Assembly: GCF_003265705.1 (NCBI RefSeq)
Contig: NW_020313045.1
Coordinates: 962,320 to 1,026,319 of the forward strand
DNA length: 64,000 nt
From: Callorhinus ursinus
Taxonomy: Eukaryota > Chordata > Mammalia > Carnivora > Otariidae
Reading direction: 5' to 3'
A program made the translations under genes and the position numbers. This document shows positions 33,195 through 43,624 of this stretch, one piece after another. The notes beneath the pieces are model-generated. The model had not been told where the DNA came from. It saw nothing but the letters and a program-made list of their open reading frames with translations, and did not search any database. The number at the start of each line of letters is the position of its first letter. Within the stretch, counting starts at the first letter, position 1.

Positions 33195-33560
33195 AGATAG
33201 CGAGATAGTCCGCTCCGCTTTGTTCCTCTTCTGCGGGAGGGCGGCTGGAGCCCGTGCGCCGCCGCCGCCGCTTAGCAGCTTCGGATTCGCCGCGGACAGA
33301 TGCTGGACCCGCCGGCGACGCTAGGGAGCAGACTGACACCAAAGATCGTGGGTGTGCGGCAGACACCCCAGCTGCAGAGGCGGAAGCCCCTGCAAACAGA
33401 AGCCTTGTCGGTTTCCTTCTTTATGGAGGCTCTGTATATGGCCAAAGAGGGGGAGAAGCTGAAGCGAGCGCGGGGCAAGGGGACGCGTTTCATGCTCAAA
33501 GGGCTCGGCCGGCTTGAGCCAAACTGCCGGGAACAGGGACCTCGTATAAGATGCAAGAGC
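33195..33560. promoter_or_regulatory. CpG island, candidate promoter of an unknown transcript
   Basis: This is the only CpG-dense stretch in the window. By eye about 19 CpGs fall in roughly 130 bases (33200-33330), with more at lower density to 33560. It includes a short GCC repeat at 33257-33274 ('gccgccgccgccgc') and no recognisable repeat element. CpG islands of this kind in mammals usually mark transcription starts. Direction is unknown. A 125-codon plus-strand frame begins at 33300 inside the island, and minus-strand frames also exist (33136-33366, 33272-33697). None has a recognisable domain, and the plus frame ends in a phenylalanine run from a T tract, so I do not call a protein. Confidence 0.55.
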
Positions 33561-34329
33561 CACGGCCAAAGAGGAAGGGGATTTTTTTTTTTTTTTCCTA
33601 TCTTGGTTCTCCCGTGGTTGAGCCCTGGAGGAGAGGATGTAGATCTTCCCATAAGTGAGGCTGGGGCCCGTCCATGAAATCTACTTCCATGAGTCAAAGG
33701 ACTGGGGGAAGCTTTTTCCTAACGGAGATTAGAATAAACCATAGTGAGCCAGCAGATTCTAATCTGTAGGGGAATCAGTAGGGGAATAAATGAGCAATGA
33801 ATAACTAGCAAACTAAAGAATAAAAATAACAGCCTACAGTGGAATATGAAAAGGGACGAATTCGAACGTCAAGTGGACGAAGCAAGTTGTAGATTTTACA
33901 AATGCCCTGGTGATGTCTATGCCTGGCGCCTGGGGTCTCTATAGAGGTGGAAAATGTACGGAAATGAGGGCGAGAAGGAGATGTACAACGTCCAGTCCAG
34001 TCTCTGGAGAAGGTGGAGGGGAAGGAGAGGGGGAGACAGGGTGGGGAGAAAAGAGACATCAGTTTTATGTGCATTGTTTTATTTTTATTAAAGTAATGTG
34101 AAGCAAATATGACATTTAAAAAATATTCGTTCTTTCTGGGTTGTGAAAAGTGGTTTGTTTTTATTATTCTTTGTACCTTCCTGTATTTAAAACAATTTTT
34201 TTAAGAAAAATAACTGGAAACATGGATGTGTCAATCACAGACAGAAATTCACTTTCAAGGGCTTAGGCCTTAGGTCCATAAGCCCCCAAGCCAGACTAGG
34301 GCTCAAAAGTTGTAGAAAGCAGTCACCTT
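33561..34329. other. Unique sequence downstream of CpG island, no gene seen
   Basis: There is a T tract at 33581-33597 and a purine-rich stretch at 34010-34045. An 'aataaa' occurs at 33784-33789, and AT-rich sequence follows. No confident splice donor linked to the island was found. Confidence 0.35.
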
Positions 34330-34600
34330 TATAATTTTAAATTGCACCATTTGGGTATAATTGGGTCCCTTCCCCCACTTCCCCTCTCCTTTTAGTCAAA
34401 TTAAACTTATTGATTAGAACCCATTAGTATGTAATGGATTGTTAATTTGACTCTTTTTACAAATCATATTTATCTGCACCAATAAAATATTTGGATTTAA
34501 TATTCATATGTCACATTTATGGTGATGTTGATTGAGGGCCAAGCAATTTGAAGTGAAAGCAGACACCTTGTCCTTTACTCGCGCGAGGGAAAACGCACAA
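34330..34600. promoter_or_regulatory. Candidate conserved non-coding element 5 with nested inverted repeat
   Basis: This AT-rich, repeat-free block contains a two-level inverted repeat. Outer arms 'gtcaaattaa' (34395-34404) and 'ttaatttgac' (34442-34451) are perfect complements, and inner arms 'ccatta' (34421-34426) and 'taatgg' (34432-34437) surround a 5-base centre. TAAT cores suggest paired homeodomain sites. Confidence 0.4.
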
Positions 34601-35313
34601 TTAGCTACGCGAACCTTTCCAAAGGTGGAAGGCTTACATAGGGAAAAAAAATTTAGAGAAAAGGAAAGAAATGTCCCCCTACTTTTTTTTTTTTTTTTGC
34701 AAAGTTGAGAGAAACTCCATGGAGTACATATTCTTCAGCAATAGACCAGAAGGGGGGCACCCCAGTGTGGTATTCAATTTATTTGTAATGTGGTTGCAAA
34801 GTCTCTGCTGGGAACAAGAATCAGATTTTTGGCGAACGTCAGTTGAGCTGTGGCTTCTTGTAGTCATTTCTCTTATTGAGGAAAATAGAGCCCAAAGAAA
34901 GATCAACTCCTTGCCTCCTTTTTTGCTGGCAGAGGGCACTTAGCATGCGGGTGCTTAAAGGCAAAACAGGAATATATTTTCTGCGTAGTTCAAACACAGT
35001 ATATATTAACTGAATGCTGCAGGTGATATCGCTGCTGGGGATGAAGGACAAAATATTTGAAAACTGCTACCATTTAATGAGTGCCTACTCGCTGTCTGGC
35101 TCTTGGGGTGGTGGTAAAAATATTTAACAACTAATACAGCATGAGCATCAACCAGGTAGAATGGATGTCAGCTGAAAACAAAGCAGCTGGTAAGTCTTAC
35201 TGGTGTACCGGCTGAGTTTCCGTCCTGCTTGTTTCTGGAACAGGAAATGCTATATCTAAGTCCTTAATGCTCAATTATGGGAGCTGTATTTGTCTGAGCT
35301 AATAATGTCTTTG

Positions 35314-35314
<1 letters not shown>
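34601..35314. other. Unique sequence, no gene seen
   Basis: A T run lies at 34683-34699. Open frames of 86-90 codons on both strands at 34671-34943 overlap each other and have no domain. Confidence 0.4.
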
Positions 35315-35381
<67 letters not shown>

Positions 35382-35434
35382 CTCTCTCTCTCTCTCTCCT
35401 CTCTCCCTCCCTCCCTTCCTTCCTTCTTTTTTTT
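35315..35434. repeat. 120-base pure pyrimidine tract: (CTTT)n, (CT)n, then C/T mix
   Basis: There are no purines from 35315 to 35434. A CTTT array runs to about 35381, a CT array to about 35398, then CCCT/CCTT blocks. Such mirror-repeat tracts can form triplex (H-DNA) and are unstable. Confidence 0.95.
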
Positions 35435-35819
35435 GCTTTTAAAAAATTCTATTTTTTATATTTGTACTAGGCATAATGCAGATAGTTTTCCTGTTTTGTT
35501 TTGGTTCTTGTTTTTTGCAAGCCATTCTAAACCTTTTGAGAAGCAGGCAGGGTATACACGGTGTAAATAAATAAAAAATAAATACATGCTTTTCGTGATC
35601 CTGGCCAAAATCCCATTACAAAGAGAACCAAGGCACCTTCAGAATTCCTTTGTTGCCTAGGGGTTGTCCTATCAATATTGTATAAAGCAAGCAGGTCATT
35701 GGCTAGGCCTTGGGATTCTTTCTGTTATTTCAAGGGTTTGGGATGATATTTGTTGTAATGACAGCCAATCTGTAAAAATAAAATTTCTTTTTTTTGTCAG
35801 GTGGTAACAAAAAAAAAAA
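35435..35819. other. Unique AT-rich sequence, no gene seen
   Basis: No gene is visible. It leads into an A tract at about 35809-35825. Confidence 0.4.
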
Positions 35820-35825
35820 AAAAAG

Positions 35826-36150
35826 GTTTGCACAGCCAGTGATGGGCAATGACAATATTTGGTCCATGGTCTTTGCAGACAAAGAGCTTGGCTGGTTGTC
35901 ATTAATGATGGAGCATGATTGCTACAACTTTTTTTGACAGCCAGCTTCGGTAGAAACTCTATACAGCCTATTGTCAAATCATTTTACTGAGCTCAGGAAA
36001 TTTCCATTTGTCACTTAACAGCCATGTGTCAGAAGCAAGATGCTTTGAACACGAATTGTGATTTTTTTTCAGTTATCTTCTAGAAATGCATGTCCTTTCA
36101 CTAGTATGAAACGACCTAATTTTTTAACCCTTATTTAAAAAAATCCCATT
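35826..36150. promoter_or_regulatory. Candidate conserved non-coding element 6
   Basis: The repeat-free block has a perfect palindrome 'tcattaatga' at 35899-35908, a TGACAG (MEIS/TGIF-type) core at 35935-35940, and other TGTCA cores nearby. The texture fits a developmental enhancer. Conservation is not tested. Confidence 0.4.
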
Positions 36151-36419
36151 AACATCCAAGTTTTCAGATTGGACAGCATCTTCATTTTTTTTTTCCTCTC
36201 TAAGAAACCCAACCCCCTTCATGAGCAGTCATTATTCTAGGTAAGTATATGGCGAGCCAGGATATAGAGAGGAAGCTGGAAGTTTCCCTGGACTCAGCAG
36301 AAATTTGGTGTCAGAGGCAGAAATATCCCCTTGTAAGTGCCTGGCTAATAGTTATATAGTTCCTCCCGCTCTGCCCACGTTCCAGGGGACAAGGTGATGC
36401 TATGGCTCTGGACTGAACT
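36151..36419. other. Unique sequence, no gene seen
   Basis: This is short unique sequence without a supported feature. Confidence 0.4.
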
Positions 36420-36510
36420 GTAAAATCCTAGAGGACAGGGAATAGATTGCATTTGTTTATTTCTCTCCGCAGGACCTAACAAAATAAGCATCTGTGGATT
36501 ACATGGTAAA
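36420..36510 (+). repeat. L2 3' end fragment
   Basis: The order 'tcctagaggacagggaatag' and 'ccgcaggacctaacaaaata' with 'agcatctgtggatt' matches the last part of L2. Confidence 0.5.
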
Positions 36511-36519
36511 TTCGGGGAT

Positions 36520-36754
36520 GAGAAATATTTTTTTTTCTTTTTTAAATTTTTTTTAAAGATTTTTATTTATTTATTCAACAGAGATAGAGAGAGAGCATAA
36601 GTAGGCAGAGCGGCCGACAGAGGGAGAGGGAGAAGCAGGGTCTCTGCTGGGCAGGGAGCCCGATGCGGGGCTCGATCCCAGGACCCTGGGATCATGACCT
36701 GAGCCGAAGGCAGCGCTTAACCAACTGAGCCACCCAGGCGCCCCGAGAAATATT
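36520..36754 (-). mobile_element. Can-SINE with target-site duplication
   Basis: A reverse-oriented carnivoran SINE spans about 36530-36744, with an unusually long T-rich tail side (36523-36570) and an intact head complement 'ccacccaggcgcccc'. The 10-base target duplication 'gagaaatatt' is at 36520-36529 and 36745-36754. Confidence 0.96.
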
Positions 36755-38587
36755 CTTAAAATCTTGACTGAATTACCTCAAACTCTGTCATCCCTGTTTC
36801 ATCACAGCCGGACCCAGTGTCATAGTATTTTGAAGATTATTGAAATGTTGGGTAGCCCTTCTGCCGTTTGGCTGTTGTAGAGACTGAGCAATGCGGCAAA
36901 AACATTTCTAAAATATATAATAATGGTATATGTGGTAAGTTATACTCCCTCAGGCAAAGATGTTATGTAAACCACCAAGTATTTGGCCACTGCAACACTG
37001 AAAACATCTTAAGACGCTTAAATACCATGAGATTTATAAATATTTTTAGTAGTTAAATGAATTTAGCTTTGAAAGTTGCCCAATATTCTATGAGGTTGGA
37101 GATTGGAACCTGTTTTTCTTTTTTTGGATTTGAATGTGCTTCATTTAGGTTGATGCAAGCATGTTAGTATGGGTGCTTAATGGCATATCATAAAGGATTT
37201 AACTTAATTCCACCATAATGAATTAATTCTCTCAGTGACACTGTTTTCATTATAGATTTAATGACATCACCTTGGCCAGGATTCAGGAATTCAGAACTCT
37301 GAGTTACTCTGAATTATCTGAAAACGAAAATGGAAAGATGATTCTGCTTTGTGTCTACGTGTACTCCAACTGCGGATAAGAACGTCTATTATTTTGAGTA
37401 GTCGAGTTAAAAATAAAACTCTTAACACCAGTGAGGAAATTGGATTCCGCGTTCTCTTAAATTGTCTTTAGGGACATTCATTTTATAAAACATGAAACCA
37501 GGAGGAAGAAGAAAGCCCTAGCGTTTCTTTTCATTCGCTTATGTCATGATTATTTGTTGTAAACATAAATGGATAAATATGCAATCTCAAATCATAACTC
37601 AGAAGCAAGTTTTCACCAGCTAAAGAAAAGAGGGGAATGGGTGTAAAAATATTTATGTTGCATTTTCGAGGACTGTGTTTGATTTCCTTTCGGGTTTGTT
37701 TATTTTGTGGAATTAGAGGGATGGTGCCTCCTATTTTTACAGGCTTGTATTGTTACCCCAGGAATGCTTTGGTAGAAGCAAAATTAGAAACAAATTTCGT
37801 GTGTTCTCCAGTGCCTTTCAGACCTTAAAGGACAAGAACAAAGTGTGGTGGTTTGTCATGAGAACCCCAGGAAGCCACAAGGAAATGGAGCTTATGAACC
37901 AAATTGTTCAAAATGGGAAAGAAATGAAAAATGTGCAGCAGATGCTCCCAGCCCAGAAGTGGAAGCTTCAGGAAGAGGGGACCACCAGTAATGCTAATTG
38001 GTCTTGAACAAGGACTGTTGGCGCTGAGACATGAGACAGAGTCCTGTTTCCCTCTGGTTCTGTTCCGTAGACAACTTTCCAGGATTTGAAATTGATAATT
38101 GTAGACACAAAGGTACACTTGGCTATTGGAGTCATGTCTGCCACCCCACAGGTCTGCATGCGTGCGGATGGTTCCTGCCAGGTTCAATCAAATTGGAAAA
38201 CCCAAAATCTGTATTTTTTTTTTTTCCTTCAGACTATTGAAAGGCCCTGGTTGTCAGTGCCCTGGGTGTTGAAATGAGAAACGTTATGCTGAGTTTTTTT
38301 AGAAGTGTTTCTTATGCTCGTAGACCAGCAACACCCAAAACTTAGTTCTTTGGGCTACATTCAGGGATGGGAAGGTAGAGCCAATCAGTAGAAGAATCAA
38401 GTCGGAATTAGTGAAATGCTTTAGCAGAGCAGATGTAATTTCTGATTTCCACCTGTCAACAGAACTTCTCCTTTAATCAGTTAAGTGTTTGTTTATTAAC
38501 TTAGTGATTTCCAAACATCACACAGGTATGATTTTTTGGTACATCCAAGCACCTCTTGCACTGTCATTTACCTGTCTTTCTGTTTAA
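36755..38587. other. Long unique stretch, no gene supported
   Basis: About 1.8 kb lacks strong repeat matches, which is unusual here. Around 37750-38010 an 85-codon plus frame reads with balanced composition (for example ELMNQIVQNGKEMKNVQQM) and could be a coding relic, but no family is recognised. The left half is AT-rich and might hold further conserved non-coding sequence. Confidence 0.35.
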
Positions 38588-38812
38588 ACAGACTTATATT
38601 TTCTCTCTTTTTTTAATTATTTAAAAAGCAGTTATTTATTAGAGAGAAAGTGAGAGAGAAAGTATGAGCAAGGAGGAGGGGCAGAAGGGAGAAGCAGACT
38701 CCTTGTTGAACAGGGAGCCCAACGCAGGGCTTGATCCCAGCACTGTGGATCATGACCTGAGCGAAGGCAGACCCTTAGCTGACTGAGCCACCCAGGCGCC
38801 CCTACAGACTTA
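38588..38812 (-). mobile_element. Can-SINE with target-site duplication
   Basis: A reverse-oriented carnivoran SINE spans about 38597-38803. It is more diverged than others (tail 'aattatttaaaaagcagtta'). The 9-base target duplication 'acagactta' is at 38588-38596 and 38804-38812, so the insertion is probably older. Confidence 0.93.
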
Positions 38813-39282
38813 CCTTTTAAATTAAATACATTCATTTTAAAAAGAAAGTTTATATCACTGCCATGAATGGAAGAAAAAAAAAAAAACCCAAAAACCAATG
38901 ACGTCACTTAGCCCCTATACAAAGCAACCATTAAAATAACTGTTGCTGGCCCAGGATTACCTGAGCCTTAGACCTTCTCTTTCTTCATTAAAAGGGAGAT
39001 GCTCCTGTGTCAGAAAGGTATTAAAATGTGCTGGTGCTGGTGGAGAATACTCTTTGATAATCAGAAGGCTGTAAAGAGCAGTGAAGGAGGACTAACCTAT
39101 TTGACCCCAAGTGCCCACAGTGGCTCCATTTCTCTGGGCTGGAACCAGTGACCAGTCTTAGGCTTCAGAGGCTTATGTCTGCCGGGTGAAAAAATACCTC
39201 CTTACATCTGTATTATTTCTATAGATATATACTGAATTTTATAGAATACATCTAAGTTCCATAGGAATTCAGAAAAGTTAAT
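38813..39282. other. Unique sequence, no gene seen
   Basis: An A run lies near 38874-38886. No gene or named repeat is supported. Confidence 0.4.
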
Positions 39283-39465
39283 TAATAGCTACAATTTATT
39301 GAGTGCTCGTTAAGTGCAGGCACTGTGCTAAATGCTTCTCGTGGGCCCTCATATTGAACCCTCACGTGAAATCTACTTACACGGGCATCCCGTGTTACAG
39401 ATGTGGAAACCGAGAAGTTAATGGCCCCAAAGTCACACAGGTGACAGCCTGATTTAGGCTGTGTA
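39283..39465 (-). repeat. MIR SINE, reverse
   Basis: The order 'caatttattgagtgctcgtt', 'aggcactgtgctaaatgctt', 'gttacagatgtggaaaccga' and 'aaagtcacacaggtgacagc' is a reverse MIR. Confidence 0.8.
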
Positions 39466-39589
39466 CAGCACAGGAAGTCCTAGTGTCTATGTTTTACAAT
39501 AAATAACACTTGTTTATATTTGGTATTTGGTTTGTAGGCAAATACGTGCTCCCTTCTAGAAAAACATCTGGCCTTTTGTATTGGTTAAT

Positions 39590-39965
39590 TATTGCCCCAG
39601 CGATACTGTGTAACAAGCCAGGCTAGAACTCAGTGACTTGAAACAACAATCATTTATCATTGCTTATGTAACTGTGAGACGGCTGGAGAGATTCTGCTGA
39701 GCCTGCTCCGCTCCACATGTCTCTCATCCTTTCCCTGGGACCAGCAGGCTCACCAGGGTACGATTTCAGAACGATGGCAGAGAAGCAAAAGAGTAAACCT
39801 CTCTTTACAAGCACAGGCATGCAAGCCCATTTCAAGCCTCTAGTCATAGTCATACCATGGCTAAGAACATTCCACTGGCCAAAGCAAGTCACAGGGCTGA
39901 ACACAAAGTCAGGGGGCAGGGAAATATATAACAAATACAAAGGGCATGGACATAGGGAGAGGAGA
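39590..39965 (+). repeat. Old LTR-like interspersed repeat
   Basis: The order 'gaaacaacaatcatttatca', 'catggctaagaacattccac', 'tggccaaagcaagtcacagg' and 'gggcatggacatagggagag' is a recurrent mammalian repeat consensus that I recognise without a secure name. The open frames of 83-96 codons on it are not genes. Confidence 0.55.
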
Positions 39966-41049
39966 TGAATCAGGCCAATGATGCAAAATCTCCCTCTTTT
40001 TAATCATAGGGGTGATATCCCCCTCTTGTTTGTTGTTATAACTTTATGGTTATTTGTTTGTCTTTTTAAATACAAGTATCTCAGTCCAACCCCCGTTCCT
40101 TGGCAAGAATATCGAGCCACAGAAAGGTGGAAGTTAGAGTTTCTAAGTATTTAATGCTGCTCTGCTGGTTTCTACCGTGAAGAAACTCCAAGGAGAAAAG
40201 TTCAAGGAGAGAAAAATGCCTTTTCCAGGTCAAAGAATGAATGAGTGGCAGAGGGTGGAGCAGACCCAGATCTCTCCACTCCTGCCTGCCCAGCACACCT
40301 CCCGCTCTGCAAAATCAATGGGGTCAGAATCAGTGAGATTTTCTTGATGCTTTTTTTCAAGTAAACAAGGGAGCTATTGAACTCCACAGAGAACAAGATA
40401 TCTTATTTGAGTTAAAAGAGCAGCACAATAAAAATGTTTAAAGAAGTCCCTATAGACATATTTTGGATCCATCCCTTCACTGTAAATGAAATTAGATGTT
40501 ACCAATGAACACAGGCTTACATTTAAGCTAGTGATTTCGGAGATTGATTTGTACTCCCTTAAAGTGTTTTAAAAGCAAAAGTATTAGTAAAATGATGTAC
40601 ATCATGTCATTTCAAATATGCGACCCTCAAGACATGGAAATGTTTTCATTTTAAGCCTTGATGGGGTTTCCTTTTTCTTTCTTGATGACATGCAGTTGAT
40701 TTCACTTTGGTAGGATGCACTCTGTCCAAAGCTGGAAAAGAAAACAGCATGTTCATGAAAAAAGAAACACCAAGTACTGAGCCCTGCTTTGCTTGGACCC
40801 AGAGTCTGAAGATCAAACTTATCCTCGCCAGACAAACCTTCCCTCCCCCGCACCCCCCAGCAGCAGGATATGACAGGTAGTCCCAAGTCTGGAGCAGCAG
40901 CTGAGTCATCCTGCCTGTTCTGCCCACCACACGGTGAGCACCATCCCCCCGACGCTCCAGCTGCAAGCACTCTGTCTGTGCAACATCCGAAGTATTTAGA
41001 ATCCCTGCCAGCACGCACGGACCACGACTGGGGCAGAATCAGAATTTCC
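39966..41049. other. Mostly unique sequence, no gene seen
   Basis: A diverged reverse MIR may lie at 40080-40290 ('gaatgagtggcagagggtgg'). A 157-codon minus-strand frame at 40602-41075 competes with a second frame on the same strand and has no domain. Confidence 0.35.
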
Positions 41050-41170
41050 AGAGCTAGAAAGATCTCAAGGATCATCTGGATGGAGGCTCAATTTAGGCGG
41101 GAGTAGAGGCCCAGGGAAGGAAAGCATCTTGCCCCAGACAGCTCAGCCTGGTAAATGGTTTAGCAGAGGT
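41050..41170 (-). repeat. MIR-like fragment
   Basis: The order 'gctagaaagatctcaaggat', 'agaggcccagggaaggaaag' and 'catcttgccccagacagctc' is a diverged reverse MIR-type repeat. Confidence 0.5.
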
Positions 41171-41209
41171 TTGATCTGGTGATGTAATTTATGGAGGTGA
41201 TGGTCTCCT

Positions 41210-41390
41210 TTCTGTAAGGAGAGCTCCTTGAGGGCTAGCTTTCTGCTGATTTCATCTCTGTTATCCCTATTAACATATTAGTATCCTTAGGATTGACACA
41301 AGGATTCCTGGCTGCTTGGTGAGTCATTCCCTGGGCACTTAGTACCGTCCTGTGCCAGCCACAGGCAGAACTTGGTAAACGTGAACTGAA
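41210..41390 (+). repeat. L2 3' end fragment
   Basis: The order 'gtaaggagagctccttgagg' and 'ctgggcacttagtaccgtcc' with 'aacttggtaaacgtgaactg' follows the L2 3' end. Confidence 0.5.
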
Positions 41391-41499
41391 ACCAGTCCCT
41401 ATATTTGTGTTATGTTTTATGCTTTTAAAAAGCATTTTACAAGTTGGAGTTGTATGCCACCAGTTCAGTAATTCCACATTCCCTGGGAATGACTTAAAA

Positions 41500-41790
41500 A
41501 GAAAAAAAAGTAATATTTAAATTTATTTAATATTTAAAATATTAAAACAGAAAGATGTTCATGACAGTGATTTTTATAACAGTGCAAGGTTTGAAATGGT
41601 GCTAAGGTCCAACCATAGGGGACTGTTGAAATAAGTGATGGTTTCATGCGGCTATTTCAATGATGCAAAAATTCTTATGTGATAGTATTAAATAGAAAAT
41701 AAGATGCAAAACTATATATATCTTATGATCACAGCCTGAAAATGTAGTCCCCCCAAAAAAAACCCAACCCCAAGTCAAGAATGTCAAAAA
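41500..41790 (+). repeat. Old L1M-type 3' end
   Basis: The order 'aaagatgttcatgacagtga', 'taacagtgcaaggtttgaaa', 'ggtccaaccataggggactg' and 'gatgcaaaactatatatatc' is a diverged L1M 3' UTR. Confidence 0.7.
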
Positions 41791-41939
41791 GCTAGGAAAG
41801 CCCCACATCATTGATTGTCTTGGATTGGGTAGATTCTAGTAAGGGTTTTTAAAAACTGCATTGAGGAGTTTCCTTATTTTGCTTAATGAGCATTTATTCT
41901 AAAACCATCCTCTTATTTCAAAAGAAAAATCACACCACC

Positions 41940-42035
41940 ATATATTATCTTGTTTGATCACGGCAGTCTCCTAGCAGCCCAGATAAAGCACACTTCATCA
42001 TCCTCCATTACCTATACAATGGGACAGAAGCTCAG
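41940..42035 (-). repeat. MIR-like fragment
   Basis: The order 'ttatcttgtttgatcacggc', 'cattacctatacaatgggac' and 'agaagctcagaga' is the pattern of a reverse MIR. Confidence 0.45.
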
Positions 42036-42040
42036 AGAAT

Positions 42041-42200
42041 TTTTTTAAGATTTTATTTATTTATTTGAGAGAGAGCGAGAGAGCGCATGTGCGAGAGAGC
42101 ACGAGGGGGGTGGGAGGGGCAGAGGGAGAAGCAGACGCCCCTGAGATCATGACCCCAACCGAAGGCAGACGCTTAACCGACTGAGCCACCCAGGCGCCCC
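42041..42200 (-). mobile_element. Can-SINE with internal deletion
   Basis: A reverse-oriented carnivoran SINE is present with its tail (42041-42065), GA-rich middle and intact head complement. However, 'agcagacgcccctgagatca' joins the middle directly to the head, so about 40 bases of the usual central region (the bases around 'gggagcccgatgcggggctc') are missing. Target duplications are not convincing. Confidence 0.9.
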
Positions 42201-42554
42201 TGAGGTTTTTGTTTTTTAAACTTACTCCTACTACTGAGTGTTGGAGCTAAATTCACACTCAGATTTCCAGACTCCTGCCCGGTGCTCTTGCGTTGCCCCC
42301 CTGCCTGACAACACTTGCTCTTCAGCCTCACCCAACAGGATGGCATGCTTTGTGGCAACTGTGAAAAACCAGCACTTCGTTCCATCACACTGGCCAGTGA
42401 TAGGACCCTCTCCCGTTTTGCTGCATCTTTACATCCCCCCTAATAATGTTTGTGCCTTAGTTGCAACACCCATTTAGCTGTTGTGGCTAGGGAACTCACT
42501 AGAGAGCTCTTTTTAAGATTCTTTTCTCAAAACCTAGAGCAGACACGGAGTCTT
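42201..42554. other. Unique sequence, no gene seen
   Basis: A 79-codon plus-strand frame at 42238-42477 has no recognisable domain. Confidence 0.4.
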
Positions 42555-42710
42555 GAAGCCCTGTCATGTGGCTATTATTATTCCCACTGTAGAGATAAGG
42601 AAACTGAGACCCAGAGAAGGTAAGCAACTCTCCCGGGGTTAGCCACCTAGTAAAATCCAGCACCGGCAACCCCCAAGTCCACACCCTTGGTCATTCTGCC
42701 ACGATCTGTC
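42555..42710 (-). repeat. MIR SINE, reverse
   Basis: The order 'tattcccactgtagagataa', 'ggaaactgagacccagagaa', 'ggtaagcaactctcccgggg' and 'gttagccacctagtaaaatc' is a reverse MIR. Confidence 0.8.
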
Positions 42711-43299
42711 TCCCAGACATACCTGATAGTAAGAAACCCATGTGGTCGTGAAGAAACGTAGATTCCCAGGAGTCTCCCCTGTCCATCAGGATTCAATAGT
42801 TCTTGGGTGGGGCCTCGGAATCTGGATTTTAAGACACATCTATGTGAGTCTCCTGATGCTATAACTGTATTGTCTCATTTTAATCTACTGTCTCATTTTA
42901 AGACCCTACACGCAGAGTCTGCTCAGCAAACACAGACCTCTATATCCTTCCTCCTTGCTCTCTCCTACATCTGAACTCAGCCATGCCTTTAATAGGTGAG
43001 GTTAGCCAAGCCCAGCCCAGGCTTCATGTACTGGGGAAAAAAGCATGATTGCTCTCTTCTCAACCCAAGGAAAGGGGAGGTCAGAAATGTACTGTGATTG
43101 GGCGTTTTGGGGAAAACATGTGAAAAAAAAAAACAACCCAAATCAAACCCTAGGCGGTTGCCATTGGGAATCATTAAAGTTCTACTCAAATATATCAGAG
43201 ATTCAGAGTATTCCTTAGCCTGAGTGTCCTATGGGAGGAGGTGCTGTTACTATTGTCTTTATTTTTGTAATTTCATCTTATGACCAGGATTAGGGCCAA
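42711..43299. other. Mostly unique sequence, no gene seen
   Basis: A faint MER5-like stretch ('gggcctcggaatctggattt') lies at 42808-42860. A-rich sequence lies at 43122-43140. Confidence 0.35.
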
Positions 43300-43450
43300 T
43301 AACTTGTTGGAGACAACGTGCTGTGATGGAACAGCGCCAGACTGAGACTCGGGAGATCTGGGCACACCTGCTAAATGGCATCCTTGAGAAAAGCATTCCT
43401 TGCTCAGGCCTCTGTTTTCTAGGCTCTGAAATGGGTGGACATGGTCCCCT
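43300..43450 (+). repeat. MIR-like fragment
   Basis: The order 'gccagactgagactcgggag', 'atctgggcacacctgctaaa' and 'ctgttttctaggctctgaaa' with 'tgggtgg' is a plus MIR. Confidence 0.5.
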
Positions 43451-43624
43451 CGAAAGCCCTGTGATCTCTGGCAACTGTGAATTAAACAAATCAACAAACT
43501 AACACAAACAACAAATAAAACCAATAAAACAAAAACAAACAAGAACTCAGGACACTTCTAACCTGTATCATGCCCAGTTCGGAAAGCCTTCCTAGTGGAT
43601 CAGCGCTGATGTATTTTTCTGGGA

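Noticed and set aside
33300..33677. 125-codon frame in the CpG island as a protein
   Set aside because: There is no domain, it ends in a homopolymer-derived phenylalanine run and competing minus-strand frames cover the same bases. It is kept only as a promoter candidate.
35315..35434. Regular short repeats considered as an array (CRISPR-like)
   Set aside because: It is a simple pyrimidine microsatellite with no spacers in a mammalian genome.
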